Source of the DNA: Bordetella genomosp. 10
GTDB lineage: Bacteria > Pseudomonadota > Gammaproteobacteria > Burkholderiales > Burkholderiaceae_B
Length of the DNA: 64,000 bases
NCBI RefSeq assembly: GCF_002261225.1
Contig: NZ_NEVM01000005.1
Coordinates: 1,736,001-1,800,000, forward strand
Direction of reading: 5' to 3'
In this document: positions 17,106 to 25,334 of the stretch, piece by piece
How the letters are laid out: every line of letters starts with the position of its first letter
Numbering within the stretch: the stretch's first letter is position 1
Position numbers and translations under genes: made by a program
Notes under the pieces: model-generated
What the model was told of the DNA's origin: nothing
Seen by the model: only the letters and a program-made list of their open reading frames with translations
The model's database searches: none

Positions 17106-18260
17106 TCAGGCGCGCTTGCCGATTTCCGCTTCCTGGGCCGTCCATCCGGCCACGCGATCGCTCAGCGTCAGTCCGAGTCCGGGACGCGTCGGCACGATCA
17201 TGCGGCCGTCGCGCGTTTCCAATCTTTCGTTGAACAGGGGTTCGAGCCATTCGAAGTGTTCGACCCAGGGTTCGGTCGGATAGCAGGCCGCCAGGTGCAC
17301 GTGCAATTCCATGGCGAAATGCGGGCCCAGCATCAGGCCGGCGTGCTCGGCCAGGCCGGCGATCTTCAGGAAAGGCGTGATGCCGCCGACGCGGGGGCCG
17401 TCCGGCATCAGGTAATCGGCGCCGCGCTGCCGGATGAATTCCCAGTGCTCGGCGACGCTGGTGAGCATCTCGCCCGTGGCGATGGGCGTGTCGAACTGCG
17501 CGGCAAGCGCGGCATGGCCTTCGGCGTCGTAGCAGTCCAGCGGCTCCTCGATCCAGACCAGGTTGAATTGCTCGAAGGTGCGGCACATGCGCTGCGCCGT
17601 GGGCCGGTCCCATTGCTGGTTCGCGTCGACCATCAAGGGGAAGGCGTCGCCCAGGTGCTCGCGCACCGTCTCGACGCGGTGGATGTCGAGAGCGCAGTCG
17701 GGCTGCCCCACCTTCAGCTTGATGCCGCCGATGCCCTTGGCGCGGGAGACGTCCGTGTTGGCCAGCAACTGATCGAGCGGGGTATGCAGAAAACCGCCCG
17801 ACGTGTTGTAGCAGCGCACCGAATCGCGATGCGAGCCCAGCAATTTGGCGAGCGACAGGTTCGCCCGCTTGGCTTTCAGGTCCCACAGCGCCACGTCGAA
17901 CGCGCCGATGGCCTGCACGGCCAGGCCGCTGCGGCCGACCGAGGCGCCCGCCCAGGCAAGCTTGCTCCAGAGCTTGGCTATGTCGCTGGGATCCTCGCCG
18001 ATCAGGGTCGGCGCGATTTCCCTGGCGTGGGCGAACTGGCCGGGGCCGCCGGCCCGCTTGGAATAGCTGAAGCCCAGCCCGCGGTGGCCGTCGCCGGTCT
18101 CGATCTCGACGAACAGGATGGCGATTTCCGTCATCGGCTTCTGCCGGCCCGTCAGGACCTTGGCGTCGCTGATCGGATTGGCCAGCGGCAAGAAGACGGA
18201 GGCAAGGCGTATCCAGGCAATGGCGCCGGGCGCGGGCGGCGGGGACTGAACGTGAGACAT
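17106..18260 (-). CDS. Enolase-superfamily (mandelate racemase/muconate lactonizing) sugar-acid dehydratase-like enzyme
   Basis: This 384-residue protein has the full two-domain architecture. Catalytic lysines are in GIKLKVG (K-x-K). Metal ligands are in LMVDANQQWD, VWIEEPLD and IATGEML. A histidine base is in MLGPHFAMELHVH, paired with an aspartate in LMPDGPRVGG. This KxK plus His/Asp pattern is that of mandelate racemase and acid-sugar dehydratases (galactarate, talarate), which act on an alpha-hydroxy carboxylate. The start at 18260 (MSHVQSPPP) has AAGGA upstream. It is divergent from the LacI gene, with a perfect operator-like palindrome at 18383-18398 in its promoter region. The substrate is not determined. 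Confidence 0.9.
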   Translation of the reverse strand: MSHVQSPPPAPGAIAWIRLASVFLPLANPISDAKVLTGRQKPMTEIAILFVEIETGDGHRGLGFSYSKRAGGPGQFAHAREIAPTLIGEDPSDIAKLWSKLAWAGASVGRSGLAVQAIGAFDVALWDLKAKRANLSLAKLLGSHRDSVRCYNTSGGFLHTPLDQLLANTDVSRAKGIGGIKLKVGQPDCALDIHRVETVREHLGDAFPLMVDANQQWDRPTAQRMCRTFEQFNLVWIEEPLDCYDAEGHAALAAQFDTPIATGEMLTSVAEHWEFIRQRGADYLMPDGPRVGGITPFLKIAGLAEHAGLMLGPHFAMELHVHLAACYPTEPWVEHFEWLEPLFNERLETRDGRMIVPTRPGLGLTLSDRVAGWTAQEAEIGKRA

Positions 18261-18382
18261 GAGCAGGGTCCTTGGTCGGGCGTGGAACCGCCGGTTCGAG
18301 AAAAGTAGCCTCCAGCGCCGCTCGCTGCTCTCCTGGGGGATTCCCCCTGAAAGGCGGCCCGGCGGCAAAAGAGTCCGGCTTA

Positions 18383-18398
18383 ATGATTGCGCAATCAT
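18383..18398. promoter_or_regulatory. Perfect 16-bp palindrome, likely LacI-family operator (gap 18261-18566)
   Basis: ATGATTGCGCAATCAT is a perfect palindrome with the central CG pair typical of LacI-family sites. It is 123 bases upstream of the enolase-superfamily start and 169 bases upstream of the divergent LacI gene, so it could repress both. A 14/16 match lies at 19687-19702. The rest of the 306-base gap shows no gene. Confidence 0.75.
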
Positions 18399-18566
18399 AC
18401 TGATTTAAATGACGGGATGCCAGTCTCAAATATCGTAGCCAGGAAAGGGGCGAAGCCGCATGAGGTCTTCATTGCGAGAAACCGGGCGCCGCATGCGAAA
18501 ATCGGCGGCGGACATCGAACCAACAACCGCCGCGCCGTGGGAATCGGGCATTGAACAGGAGTCAGG

Positions 18567-19607
18567 GTGGCAAGGAAATCTGAGCGCAGCCAGTCCATCG
18601 AGGCCGCCAGGACGTCGAGCGTGACCTTGATCGACGTCGCCCGCGTGGCCGGCGTCGCTCCCATGACCGTGTCGCGCGCCTTGCACCGGCCCGAACTCGT
18701 GCGCGAGGATACCGCCAGGAAAGTGCGGGAGGCCGTGCGCGCGACGGGTTACGTGCCGAATATGCTGGCCGGCGGACTGGCCAGCAGCAAGAGCCGCTTG
18801 ATCGCGATTCTGCTGCCGACGATCGCCAATTCCATCTTTGCCGATACCGTCCAGGCGCTGATGGATGGCCTGACGGCATCCGGCTATCAGACCCTGCTGG
18901 GCTTGACCGGCTACTCCACCGAGACGGAAGAACAGCTCGTGGAAGCCCTGCTGGGACGGCGCCCGGACGGCATCGTACTGGCGGGCACGAACCATACCCG
19001 GGCAACGATAGACCGGCTGAAAAAGGCGAAGATCCCCGTCGTCGAGATATGGGACCTGACCGAAAGGCCCATCGACATGGTGATCGGCTTTTCCCACGAG
19101 AAAGTCGGCGTGGCGGTCGCGCGCCATCTCCTGGCCAAGGGATATCAGCGCTTCGGCGTCATTTCCGTCGACGATCCGCGCGGACTGCGGCGCTGCCGCA
19201 GCCTGGTCAAGGAATTGGCGCGCCACGGCAAGACCGGCGTGCCGTTCGAAATACTGCCGGCGCCCGCCACCCTGCAACTCGGCCGGGAAGGAGCGAGCCG
19301 GCTGATGGCCGGGGAACGCCCCGAAGTCGTCGTTTGCAGTTCCGACACCCTGGCGCAAGGCGTGCTCGCCGAGGCCGCGAGCCGTGGACTGCACGTGCCC
19401 AGCGACCTCGCGGTCATGGGATTCGGCGACCTGAGCACCGCCGCGCATGTCTGCCCGGCCCTGTCCACGGTGCGCGTGGACGGAGCGACGATAGGACGAA
19501 ACACCGCGGCGGCTTTGCTCGCCCGCTTCGCCGCCCCATCGGACAAGGATCGGGTGGCCGTGCGCATGGATACCGGCTTTTCCATCGTCGACCGGGAAAG
19601 CGCCTGA
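18567..19607 (+). CDS. LacI-family transcriptional regulator
   Basis: The 346-residue regulator has a LacI helix-turn-helix and hinge (VTLIDVARVAGVAPMTVSRA at about 19-38; TGYVPNMLAGGLASSKS) and a periplasmic-binding-like effector domain (IAILLPTIANSIFADTVQAL; DGIVLAGTNHT). GTG at 18567 is used, with AGGAG 6 bases upstream. It is divergent from the sugar-acid enzyme and probably represses it through the palindrome at 18383-18398. GntR/gluconate-type LacI proteins are the closest in style; the inducer is unknown. Confidence 0.92.
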   Translation: MARKSERSQSIEAARTSSVTLIDVARVAGVAPMTVSRALHRPELVREDTARKVREAVRATGYVPNMLAGGLASSKSRLIAILLPTIANSIFADTVQALMDGLTASGYQTLLGLTGYSTETEEQLVEALLGRRPDGIVLAGTNHTRATIDRLKKAKIPVVEIWDLTERPIDMVIGFSHEKVGVAVARHLLAKGYQRFGVISVDDPRGLRRCRSLVKELARHGKTGVPFEILPAPATLQLGREGASRLMAGERPEVVVCSSDTLAQGVLAEAASRGLHVPSDLAVMGFGDLSTAAHVCPALSTVRVDGATIGRNTAAALLARFAAPSDKDRVAVRMDTGFSIVDRESA

Positions 19608-19686
19608 GGGCGCGGCCGGGGCGGGCCATCAGGCGCACACACCTTCAAGGATGGTTTCCGGCACAAGCCTTGCGATGCCCAAACGA

Positions 19687-19722
19687 ATGATTGCGCTATC
19701 ACCCGCCATTACTCGCTATCAC
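19687..19722. promoter_or_regulatory. Second LacI-type operator match and CGCTATCAC direct repeat
   Basis: ATGATTGCGCTATCAC (19687-19702) matches the 18383-18398 palindrome at 14 of 16 positions. CGCTATCAC is then repeated at 19694-19702 and 19714-19722, 20 bp apart. The site lies between convergent gene ends, 1.3 kb from the first copy, so a looping auxiliary operator is possible. Confidence 0.45.
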
Positions 19723-19731
19723 CGTCGAGGA

Positions 19732-20619
19732 CTATGCGCTCTTCCGCATCCTGGGTTTGCAGACGTCCTGCAGCGCTTCCAGCAAGGCATAGGAGAGATG
19801 CGCGCGCGGATTATCCCGGGGCATCAGGAGGCCGAGCCGGCGCATGAGGGGCGGATCGCCGAACGGCAAGGTGCGTATGGTGGCGGGGAATTCATTGGCG
19901 ACGCCCCGGTTGGGGACGACGGAAACGCCCAGACCGTTGGCCACCATCGCGATGACGCCCTCCACCGAGTCGATTTCCATCGCCGATTGCACCTCGAGGC
20001 CCCGGCGATCCATCTCCGCGGTCACCATGCGTCCCACCCGCGCCATGCGATTGAAGCGCACGTAGGGGTTGTTCTCCAGCAATTCCTTGTCCGTCCGCCC
20101 GACCGCCGTCTTGTGCGCGATGACGACCATCGGCTCTTCGAAGAAGGCATGGAATTGCAGCTCGCCCCGCGTCATCTCCGGTTCGGTCACCAGGGCCACG
20201 TCGAGCTGCCCGTGGAAGACTTCCATTTCCAGCTCGTGGGTCAGGCCCGTGGTGAGGCGTATCTCGATGCCCTGCCCCTGCTTTTGCAGGCGCCGCAAGG
20301 CCAGCGGCAGCCAGCCGGAGACGGACGTGTGCACGGCGCCCAGCTTGAGCACGCCGCCGGACACGTCCCGCTTCAGGCTGTCGCTCAGGCTCTCCCAATG
20401 CGCGATCAGGTCGCGCGCGCCGTCGATCAGGCGCAGGCCGCTGGGCGTCAGCACGGGCGGACGGCGGGTGCGGTCGAACAGCACCGTGCCGAGTTCTTCC
20501 TCCAAGGCGCGCATCTGCATGCTGACGGCGGACAAGGTCAGCCCGATGGCTTTCCCGGCCTCGGCGAAGCTGCCCCGGTCGGCCACGGCCACGAGCGTAT
20601 AGAGAGTCTTGACGTCCAT
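19732..20619 (-). CDS. LysR-family transcriptional regulator
   Basis: The 295-residue protein has the LysR winged helix (MDVKTLYTLVAVADRGSFAE; LSAVSMQMRALEEELGTVLF) and an effector domain (GVLKLGAVHTSVSGWLP). It is downstream of the amidohydrolase (20744) on the same strand with a 124-base gap, so it could be the last gene of the succinate-dehydrogenase-like operon or be transcribed separately. A second LysR gene precedes that operon. Its target is not determined. Confidence 0.92.
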   Translation of the reverse strand: MDVKTLYTLVAVADRGSFAEAGKAIGLTLSAVSMQMRALEEELGTVLFDRTRRPPVLTPSGLRLIDGARDLIAHWESLSDSLKRDVSGGVLKLGAVHTSVSGWLPLALRRLQKQGQGIEIRLTTGLTHELEMEVFHGQLDVALVTEPEMTRGELQFHAFFEEPMVVIAHKTAVGRTDKELLENNPYVRFNRMARVGRMVTAEMDRRGLEVQSAMEIDSVEGVIAMVANGLGVSVVPNRGVANEFPATIRTLPFGDPPLMRRLGLLMPRDNPRAHLSYALLEALQDVCKPRMRKSA

Positions 20620-20743
20620 CGGGATTCCCTGAAGGCGCGTCCCCGCGGGCCCGCGCCGGTTGATCGGGAATTGTAGACCGGCCGCCGGGCCGCCTTTGCC
20701 GAAGCCGCGAGCCGGGCCTCTTGGCGGCCCGCGGCGCCTACGC

Positions 20744-21580
20744 CTAAAGCCCTAGCAGGACGCGCGCGTTCTCCCGCATCACCTTCACGCGGTTTTCCTC
20801 GCGGATCGGCAGGCTCTCGAACCAATCCCTGTATCCCCGGACCGGGCAGAAGGGAAAGGAGCTGGCATAGAGCATGCGGTCCGCCAGAAAGCCGTCCGCC
20901 GCCTTCACGTATTCCTCCCATCCGGGCATCCGGGAAAAATACATGTCCGGCGAGAGATACAGGTTCGGCCGCCGGAACGCGACGTGCAGGATCTCGTTCA
21001 CCCAAGGCCAGCCCCCATGCGCGACGACCACCTTCAGGTTCGGAAAATCCGCCAGCACCCTGTCGGTCCGTATCGGGTCGGAATAGCCGAGGTCGGGCCC
21101 CGCCGTGCCGCCCACCATCATGATGACGGGCACCAGCCGGTCCTCGCAATGCCCGTAGATCGGATACAGGCGGCGGTCGTCCGCGTACATCGGCACCGGA
21201 TAGGCGCCGGGCTCGATGTTGATCAGCCTGAAGCCCTGCCCGATGGCCTGGTCGATGGTGTCGCACGCGCCGCGGCGGGAGGTGGGATCGATGGACGCCG
21301 CGCCGACGAAGCGCTTGCCGTACGACCGCATGATGTGCAGGACATCCTCGTTGGACACGCTGCCCAGCATCCCCGCGCGGCGCCCGACCACCACGCCGTA
21401 CTCGACGTCCGCGCCGTCCATCTCTTCCAGCAGCAGGTCCATCGATTGCCGCTGGGCGGCCGCGGAGGGCTCGAATCCCACCGTGCGCGTGAAGCCGTCG
21501 CGCCGGTCGCCAGCGTTGTACATCAGGGTGTCGAGAAATCCTCGCAGCGGCGGGCGCAGGCGAAAGTCGATGATCCCCAT
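20744..21580 (-). CDS. Amidohydrolase_2 family protein lacking the usual metal ligands
   Basis: The 278-residue TIM-barrel protein resembles the ACMSD/amidohydrolase_2 family (VVVAHGGWPWVNEILHVA; NLYLSPDMYF; VKVMRENARVLLGL). The strand-1 HxH motif is replaced by IIDFRLRPP (R-x-R), and the strand-8 motif, normally GSDxPF, reads YASSFPF, so the metal-binding and catalytic aspartate positions are missing. Such members may use another chemistry or bind without hydrolysing. The start ATG at 21580 overlaps the stop of the fumarase-like beta subunit by one base (TGATG), so it is translationally coupled to the fumarase genes. Confidence 0.85.
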   Translation of the reverse strand: MGIIDFRLRPPLRGFLDTLMYNAGDRRDGFTRTVGFEPSAAAQRQSMDLLLEEMDGADVEYGVVVGRRAGMLGSVSNEDVLHIMRSYGKRFVGAASIDPTSRRGACDTIDQAIGQGFRLINIEPGAYPVPMYADDRRLYPIYGHCEDRLVPVIMMVGGTAGPDLGYSDPIRTDRVLADFPNLKVVVAHGGWPWVNEILHVAFRRPNLYLSPDMYFSRMPGWEEYVKAADGFLADRMLYASSFPFCPVRGYRDWFESLPIREENRVKVMRENARVLLGL

Positions 21581-22266
21581 CACATCACCTCCTTCTTCCG
21601 GTCGTCGGTCTCGCCGTAGCGATGCAGGGCGGGCGGCTTCAGGCCCGCGTACAGCGCGTCGATCCCGGCGTTGATTTCCTCCCCATGCTGCTGGAACAGC
21701 GAATTCCCCGCCGCGTCGCTCTCGACGATGAAAGGACCGAAGTCCTTGACGTCGAACAGCCACATGGCCTGGGCGATGCCCAGCTCGTCCAGCCAGTGCA
21801 CCTCGCGCACGCGCACGATGCCGCGTCCCAGCAGCGCGCCGGTGCCGTAGCCCACGGTGGTCAGGTAGACGGCGCCGTTGGGCACCATGATCCGGGCATA
21901 GTCTTCGTGTGTCATCCCGCCCTTGCCGATGACGATGCGGGTGCCGGTCAGCTTGAGCCAGCGATCCATCCACTTGGAGAAGCGGAAGCTGGCCGTCGCG
22001 GTCACCGCGCCGACCTTGTAGCCGCCCTTGCCGTCGGGCGCGGCGGCGGGCGAGCAGTGGAAATTGACGTTGCTGAGCGCGCGCAGGTCCGCGGGCAAGG
22101 GCACGCCGTCGCCCAGCAGCTTCTGGTAGACGCCCTCCCGGGCCGTATAGACCGTCCCCGTCATGTACACGACCGAGCCGATCTCCAGGCGTTGGATATC
22201 CTCCTCGCGCGCCGGCAGGTCTATGCGGAATACTTTCAGATCGTCGCTGTCGTTTCGGTCGTCCAT
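21580..22266 (-). CDS. Class I fumarase/tartrate dehydratase-type beta subunit
   Basis: This 228-residue protein matches the C-terminal (beta) half of Fe-S-dependent hydro-lyases such as TtdB and FumA. TAREGVYQKLL corresponds to TARDAAHKR, and IVIGKGGM is the anion-binding motif. The GPTTSxRM substrate motif of classical members is not recognisable; the equivalent stretch is AVTATASFRFSKWMD, suggesting a different or bulkier substrate. It overlaps the end of the alpha subunit gene by 31 bases and the start of the amidohydrolase by one base. With the alpha subunit it should hydrate a fumarate-like double bond in the cytoplasm. Confidence 0.85.
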   Translation of the reverse strand: MDDRNDSDDLKVFRIDLPAREEDIQRLEIGSVVYMTGTVYTAREGVYQKLLGDGVPLPADLRALSNVNFHCSPAAAPDGKGGYKVGAVTATASFRFSKWMDRWLKLTGTRIVIGKGGMTHEDYARIMVPNGAVYLTTVGYGTGALLGRGIVRVREVHWLDELGIAQAMWLFDVKDFGPFIVESDAAGNSLFQQHGEEINAGIDALYAGLKPPALHRYGETDDRKKEVM

Positions 22267-23195
22267 TCGACTGTCTCCCTGCGCATGTACGGCGTGAACC
22301 ATTGCGGATCGGTGCGATACTCGATCCGCCCGTTGGCATGTATCCGGGCCGTGGCCCGCCGGGACGACAGGCAGAACGTGTGCATGCTGACCGGCATGCC
22401 GCCCGTGTGGGTGTAGCCCACTTCGATATGGCAATCCACGACCATGGACGAGCCGACGAAGCCCATGGCGCCCATGCCGATGGAGTTGCCGAGTTTCTTG
22501 AGCTCCAGCTCCAGCTCGGCGATGCGCGGATCCGGATTGCGGTCGCCGACCACGCGCAGGCACGCGGCCTGCTTGCCCAACTGCATACAGGTGTCCTTGG
22601 AGCCGCCGATGCCCACGCCCACGATGGCGGGCTGGCAGGCCAGGCCGCGCTTGCCGAACGCGATGAGGCCATCCAGCACGAAGCGCTTGATGCCGTCGAT
22701 GCCGTCGCCGGGAAACAGCATCCGGTAGTCGGTGCCGAACAGGCCGCCCTTGTGCACCGTGGTGATGTCGATCCAATCGGCCTCCGGCTCGAAGGACCAT
22801 TCAATCTCCGGCGCGTTTATCCCGACGTTGTTGTTGTGCTCCGTGCGCCACAGCGGATGGACGCGATTCGGACGCAGCGGCACGTCCAGGGTGGCCCGTG
22901 CCGTCGCCGAACGCAAGGCGCGCTCGACGCCGACGAAACCCGTTTCGACGCTCGCGTCGTTGCCCACCTTCACGTAGTAGCGAGGCAGTCCGGTATCGGC
23001 GCACATGGGCCGGCGGTCCTTGCCCGCCGCGTCCCAGTTCTCCACCATGGCATGCAGCACGAAGCGGGAAAGCTTGCCCTGCTCCGTCTTCTGCATCTGG
23101 CGGATGCCGTTCTCGTAGTCCTCCGGTATCTCGATGGCGGCGCGCGACATGATTTCGTACGCCGCCGCTTCTATCGTCCCTATTCCTATAGCCAT
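22236..23195 (-). CDS. Class I fumarase/tartrate dehydratase-type alpha subunit
   Basis: The 319-residue protein is the Fe-S-binding half of a two-subunit class I hydro-lyase (FumA N-terminal or TtdA type). The first cluster cysteine is in MCADTGLPRYYVKVG. Further cysteines in GGSKDTCMQLGKQAACL and VVDCHIEV are candidates for the remaining ligands. GINAPEIEW and HKGGLFGTDYRM are family-like. The oxygen-sensitive [4Fe-4S] cluster would bind and dehydrate or hydrate the substrate. Fumarate, mesaconate and tartrate are known substrates in the family; this one is not known. It follows the flavoprotein gene after 28 bases. Confidence 0.88.
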   Translation of the reverse strand: MAIGIGTIEAAAYEIMSRAAIEIPEDYENGIRQMQKTEQGKLSRFVLHAMVENWDAAGKDRRPMCADTGLPRYYVKVGNDASVETGFVGVERALRSATARATLDVPLRPNRVHPLWRTEHNNNVGINAPEIEWSFEPEADWIDITTVHKGGLFGTDYRMLFPGDGIDGIKRFVLDGLIAFGKRGLACQPAIVGVGIGGSKDTCMQLGKQAACLRVVGDRNPDPRIAELELELKKLGNSIGMGAMGFVGSSMVVDCHIEVGYTHTGGMPVSMHTFCLSSRRATARIHANGRIEYRTDPQWFTPYMRRETVEWTTETTATI

Positions 23196-23223
23196 AAGCC
23201 TGTCTCCCGATATCGCTGCTTTC

Positions 23224-24984
23224 CTATGCCGCCGTCGCCGCCCGCGCGACGGGCGGCGCGCCGGCCTCGTCGTCGATCAGGGATTCGCCCGGCTTGACGA
23301 TGTCGAACGCCACCGGGACGAGTTCGAGCCCGAGCCGATCGCCGTCCCTGAAAACCTGGGTGTACCGGGTCCCCATCAAATCCGAGGTTTCCGGAAAATC
23401 CTCGCGGAAGTGCGCGCCGCGGCTGTCGTCCCGGGCCAGCGCCGCCGTCCCGATCACTTCCGAGATCGCCAGCAGGCTGTCCAGGTTCAGCCAGTCGTGC
23501 CAGCTCAGGTTGTAGCGGCGGTCTCCGTCCTTGACGCCGATTCCGCGCAATGCGTCCCGGTGCGCCGCGACCTCGGCCAGCCCGGCCTGGATGCCGTCAT
23601 GCGTGCGCAGGATGCCGACCTTGTCCCACATGGTCCGCGACAAGGCTTCGCGCAGGGGCAGCGACGGCGCCGGCGTCCTGGAGAATGGCGCTTCCGCGCG
23701 CGCGATCCCCTGTTCGATGACGCCCTCGTCCGCCTCGCGCCACGCCGCGCCCTTGCGGATGAAGGCGGTCATCGAGTCGCCCGCGATGCCGCCGAACACG
23801 GTGGAGTTCGCCACGCCGTTGCCGCCCAGGCGATTGGCCCCGTGCACGCCCCCGCAATCCTCGCCGGCGGCGTACAGCCCCGGAGACGCGGTGGTGCAGT
23901 CGACGTTGAATTCGACCCCGCCCATCAGGTAATGGGCGGTCGGCACCACCTCCACGAGGCCGCCCGCGAGGTCGAAGCCGCAATCCGCGCAGCGCTTGAC
24001 CATGCCGGGGAAAGCCCGTGCCACCTTCTCCGGCCCCAGGTGCCCCATCTGGATGTAGACGCCGCCCATCGGCGTGGTGTTGCCCGCCCGCATTTCCGCG
24101 TAGATGCCGCGGCTGACGATATCCCGCGTGGCGCGTTCGCCGCGCGGGTCGTATTTGCTCATGAAGCGTTCCCGCGCGCCGTTCAGCAGATAGCCGCCGG
24201 CGCCGCGCAGCCCTTCTTCCAGCACCGTCCCGGTCATGCGCGTATCGGGTCCGCCCAGCAGCCCCGTGGGATGGAACTGGACCATCTCCATATCCCGCAG
24301 CTTCAGGCCGTAGCGCAGCGCCATGGCCAGGCCGTCGCAGGTCTTCTCCCCGGACGGCGTGTGGTAGAGGTACATCGTCGGGCCGGCGCCGGTGGCCAGC
24401 AAGACCGCCTTGGCCTGCACGAAGCGATAGCCGCCGCTGCGCATATCGATGAACAGCACCCCGGCAATGCCGGAGCCGTCCCGCGCCGGGACCAGCTCGA
24501 TGGCGCGGTGTTCCTCCATGCGCCGCACGCCGGCGCCGCGCACCTGTTCCATCAGGCGGTTGATGATCTCGATGCCCGTCAGGTCCGACTTGTGCACCGT
24601 GCGGTCGAAGCTCTGCCCCGCGAACGCCTTCTGGTGCAGGGTGCCGTCCGGATTGCGGTCGAAGAAACAGCCGATCTCGTTTTCCAGCTCCTGCACCCTT
24701 TCGATCGCCCCCACCACCAGCCGCCACGCCAGGTCCTGGCGCGGCAGCCACTTTCCGCCGGCGATGGTGTCCATGAAGTGCCGCTCGATGGAGTCGCCCT
24801 TGGCCAAGGCGACGTTGTAGCCCCCTTGGACCATGCGGGTGCATCCGCTCTTGCCCATCAAGCCCTTCACCGCCACCGTGACGTCCAGCGTGGGATCCGC
24901 CTGCCGGGCATGCAGCGCCGCGAACAGGCCGGCGCCGCCGGAACCCAATATGAGAATGTCGGTTTTTGTGCGTTCGATCTGCAT
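23224..24984 (-). CDS. Succinate dehydrogenase/fumarate reductase-type flavoprotein subunit without the covalent-FAD histidine
   Basis: The 586-residue flavoprotein has an N-terminal FAD-binding motif (ILILGSGGAGLFAALHA), the substrate loop VQFHPTGLL, the catalytic-arginine region GTVLEEGLRGAGGYLLN, TAHYLMGG and GANRLGGNGVA. The FAD-attachment region, RSHTxxAQGG in SdhA and FrdA, here reads GKSGCTRMVQGG. The histidine is absent, so FAD should be bound non-covalently. The start at 24984 (MQIERTKTD) is immediately upstream of the FAD motif. It is followed by the fumarase-like alpha gene and preceded by the membrane-anchor genes. Succinate or a substituted succinate is the expected substrate. 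Confidence 0.9.
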   Translation of the reverse strand: MQIERTKTDILILGSGGAGLFAALHARQADPTLDVTVAVKGLMGKSGCTRMVQGGYNVALAKGDSIERHFMDTIAGGKWLPRQDLAWRLVVGAIERVQELENEIGCFFDRNPDGTLHQKAFAGQSFDRTVHKSDLTGIEIINRLMEQVRGAGVRRMEEHRAIELVPARDGSGIAGVLFIDMRSGGYRFVQAKAVLLATGAGPTMYLYHTPSGEKTCDGLAMALRYGLKLRDMEMVQFHPTGLLGGPDTRMTGTVLEEGLRGAGGYLLNGARERFMSKYDPRGERATRDIVSRGIYAEMRAGNTTPMGGVYIQMGHLGPEKVARAFPGMVKRCADCGFDLAGGLVEVVPTAHYLMGGVEFNVDCTTASPGLYAAGEDCGGVHGANRLGGNGVANSTVFGGIAGDSMTAFIRKGAAWREADEGVIEQGIARAEAPFSRTPAPSLPLREALSRTMWDKVGILRTHDGIQAGLAEVAAHRDALRGIGVKDGDRRYNLSWHDWLNLDSLLAISEVIGTAALARDDSRGAHFREDFPETSDLMGTRYTQVFRDGDRLGLELVPVAFDIVKPGESLIDDEAGAPPVARAATAA

Positions 24985-24986
24985 GC

Positions 24987-25334
24987 TCAGAAAACCCTTA
25001 TCAAGAACACCACGCCGACCAGCATCGCCAATCCGGTTCCCCATCCCACCCAGCCCAGGCGCGCATCGCGCGGCGCCTTCCATGGGAAGAACTCCATGAC
25101 CAGCAGGCGCAGGCCGAACGCCAGATGCAGGCCCAGCAATATCACCAGCCCCCACTCCGCGATCTTCACCAGGGGCAGCTCGGCGAACTTCAGAAAGCCG
25201 TCGAGCCGCGCGGCGCCTTCCAGCGCCAGCCCCAGCGCCAGGAAATGAAAGGGCAGGAACAGCGCCAGCAACAGGCCGGAGACGCGATGGCCGATGAAGG
25301 CCCAATAGGCCTTGTGATTCCGCACGGCCTTCAT
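24987..25334 (-). CDS. Succinate dehydrogenase/fumarate reductase-type membrane anchor (second subunit)
   Basis: The 115-residue protein has three predicted helices: HRVSGLLLALFLPFHFLALG, EWGLVILLGLHLAFGLRLLV and the C-terminal WGTGLAMLVGVVFLIRVF. Histidines in HRVSG, PFHFL and GLHLAFG are possible haem b ligands. ATG at 25334 overlaps the stop of the preceding anchor gene (ATGA). It is separated from the flavoprotein gene by 2 bases. It holds the flavoprotein and Fe-S subunits at the inner membrane and passes electrons to or from quinone. Confidence 0.82.
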   Translation of the reverse strand: MKAVRNHKAYWAFIGHRVSGLLLALFLPFHFLALGLALEGAARLDGFLKFAELPLVKIAEWGLVILLGLHLAFGLRLLVMEFFPWKAPRDARLGWVGWGTGLAMLVGVVFLIRVF

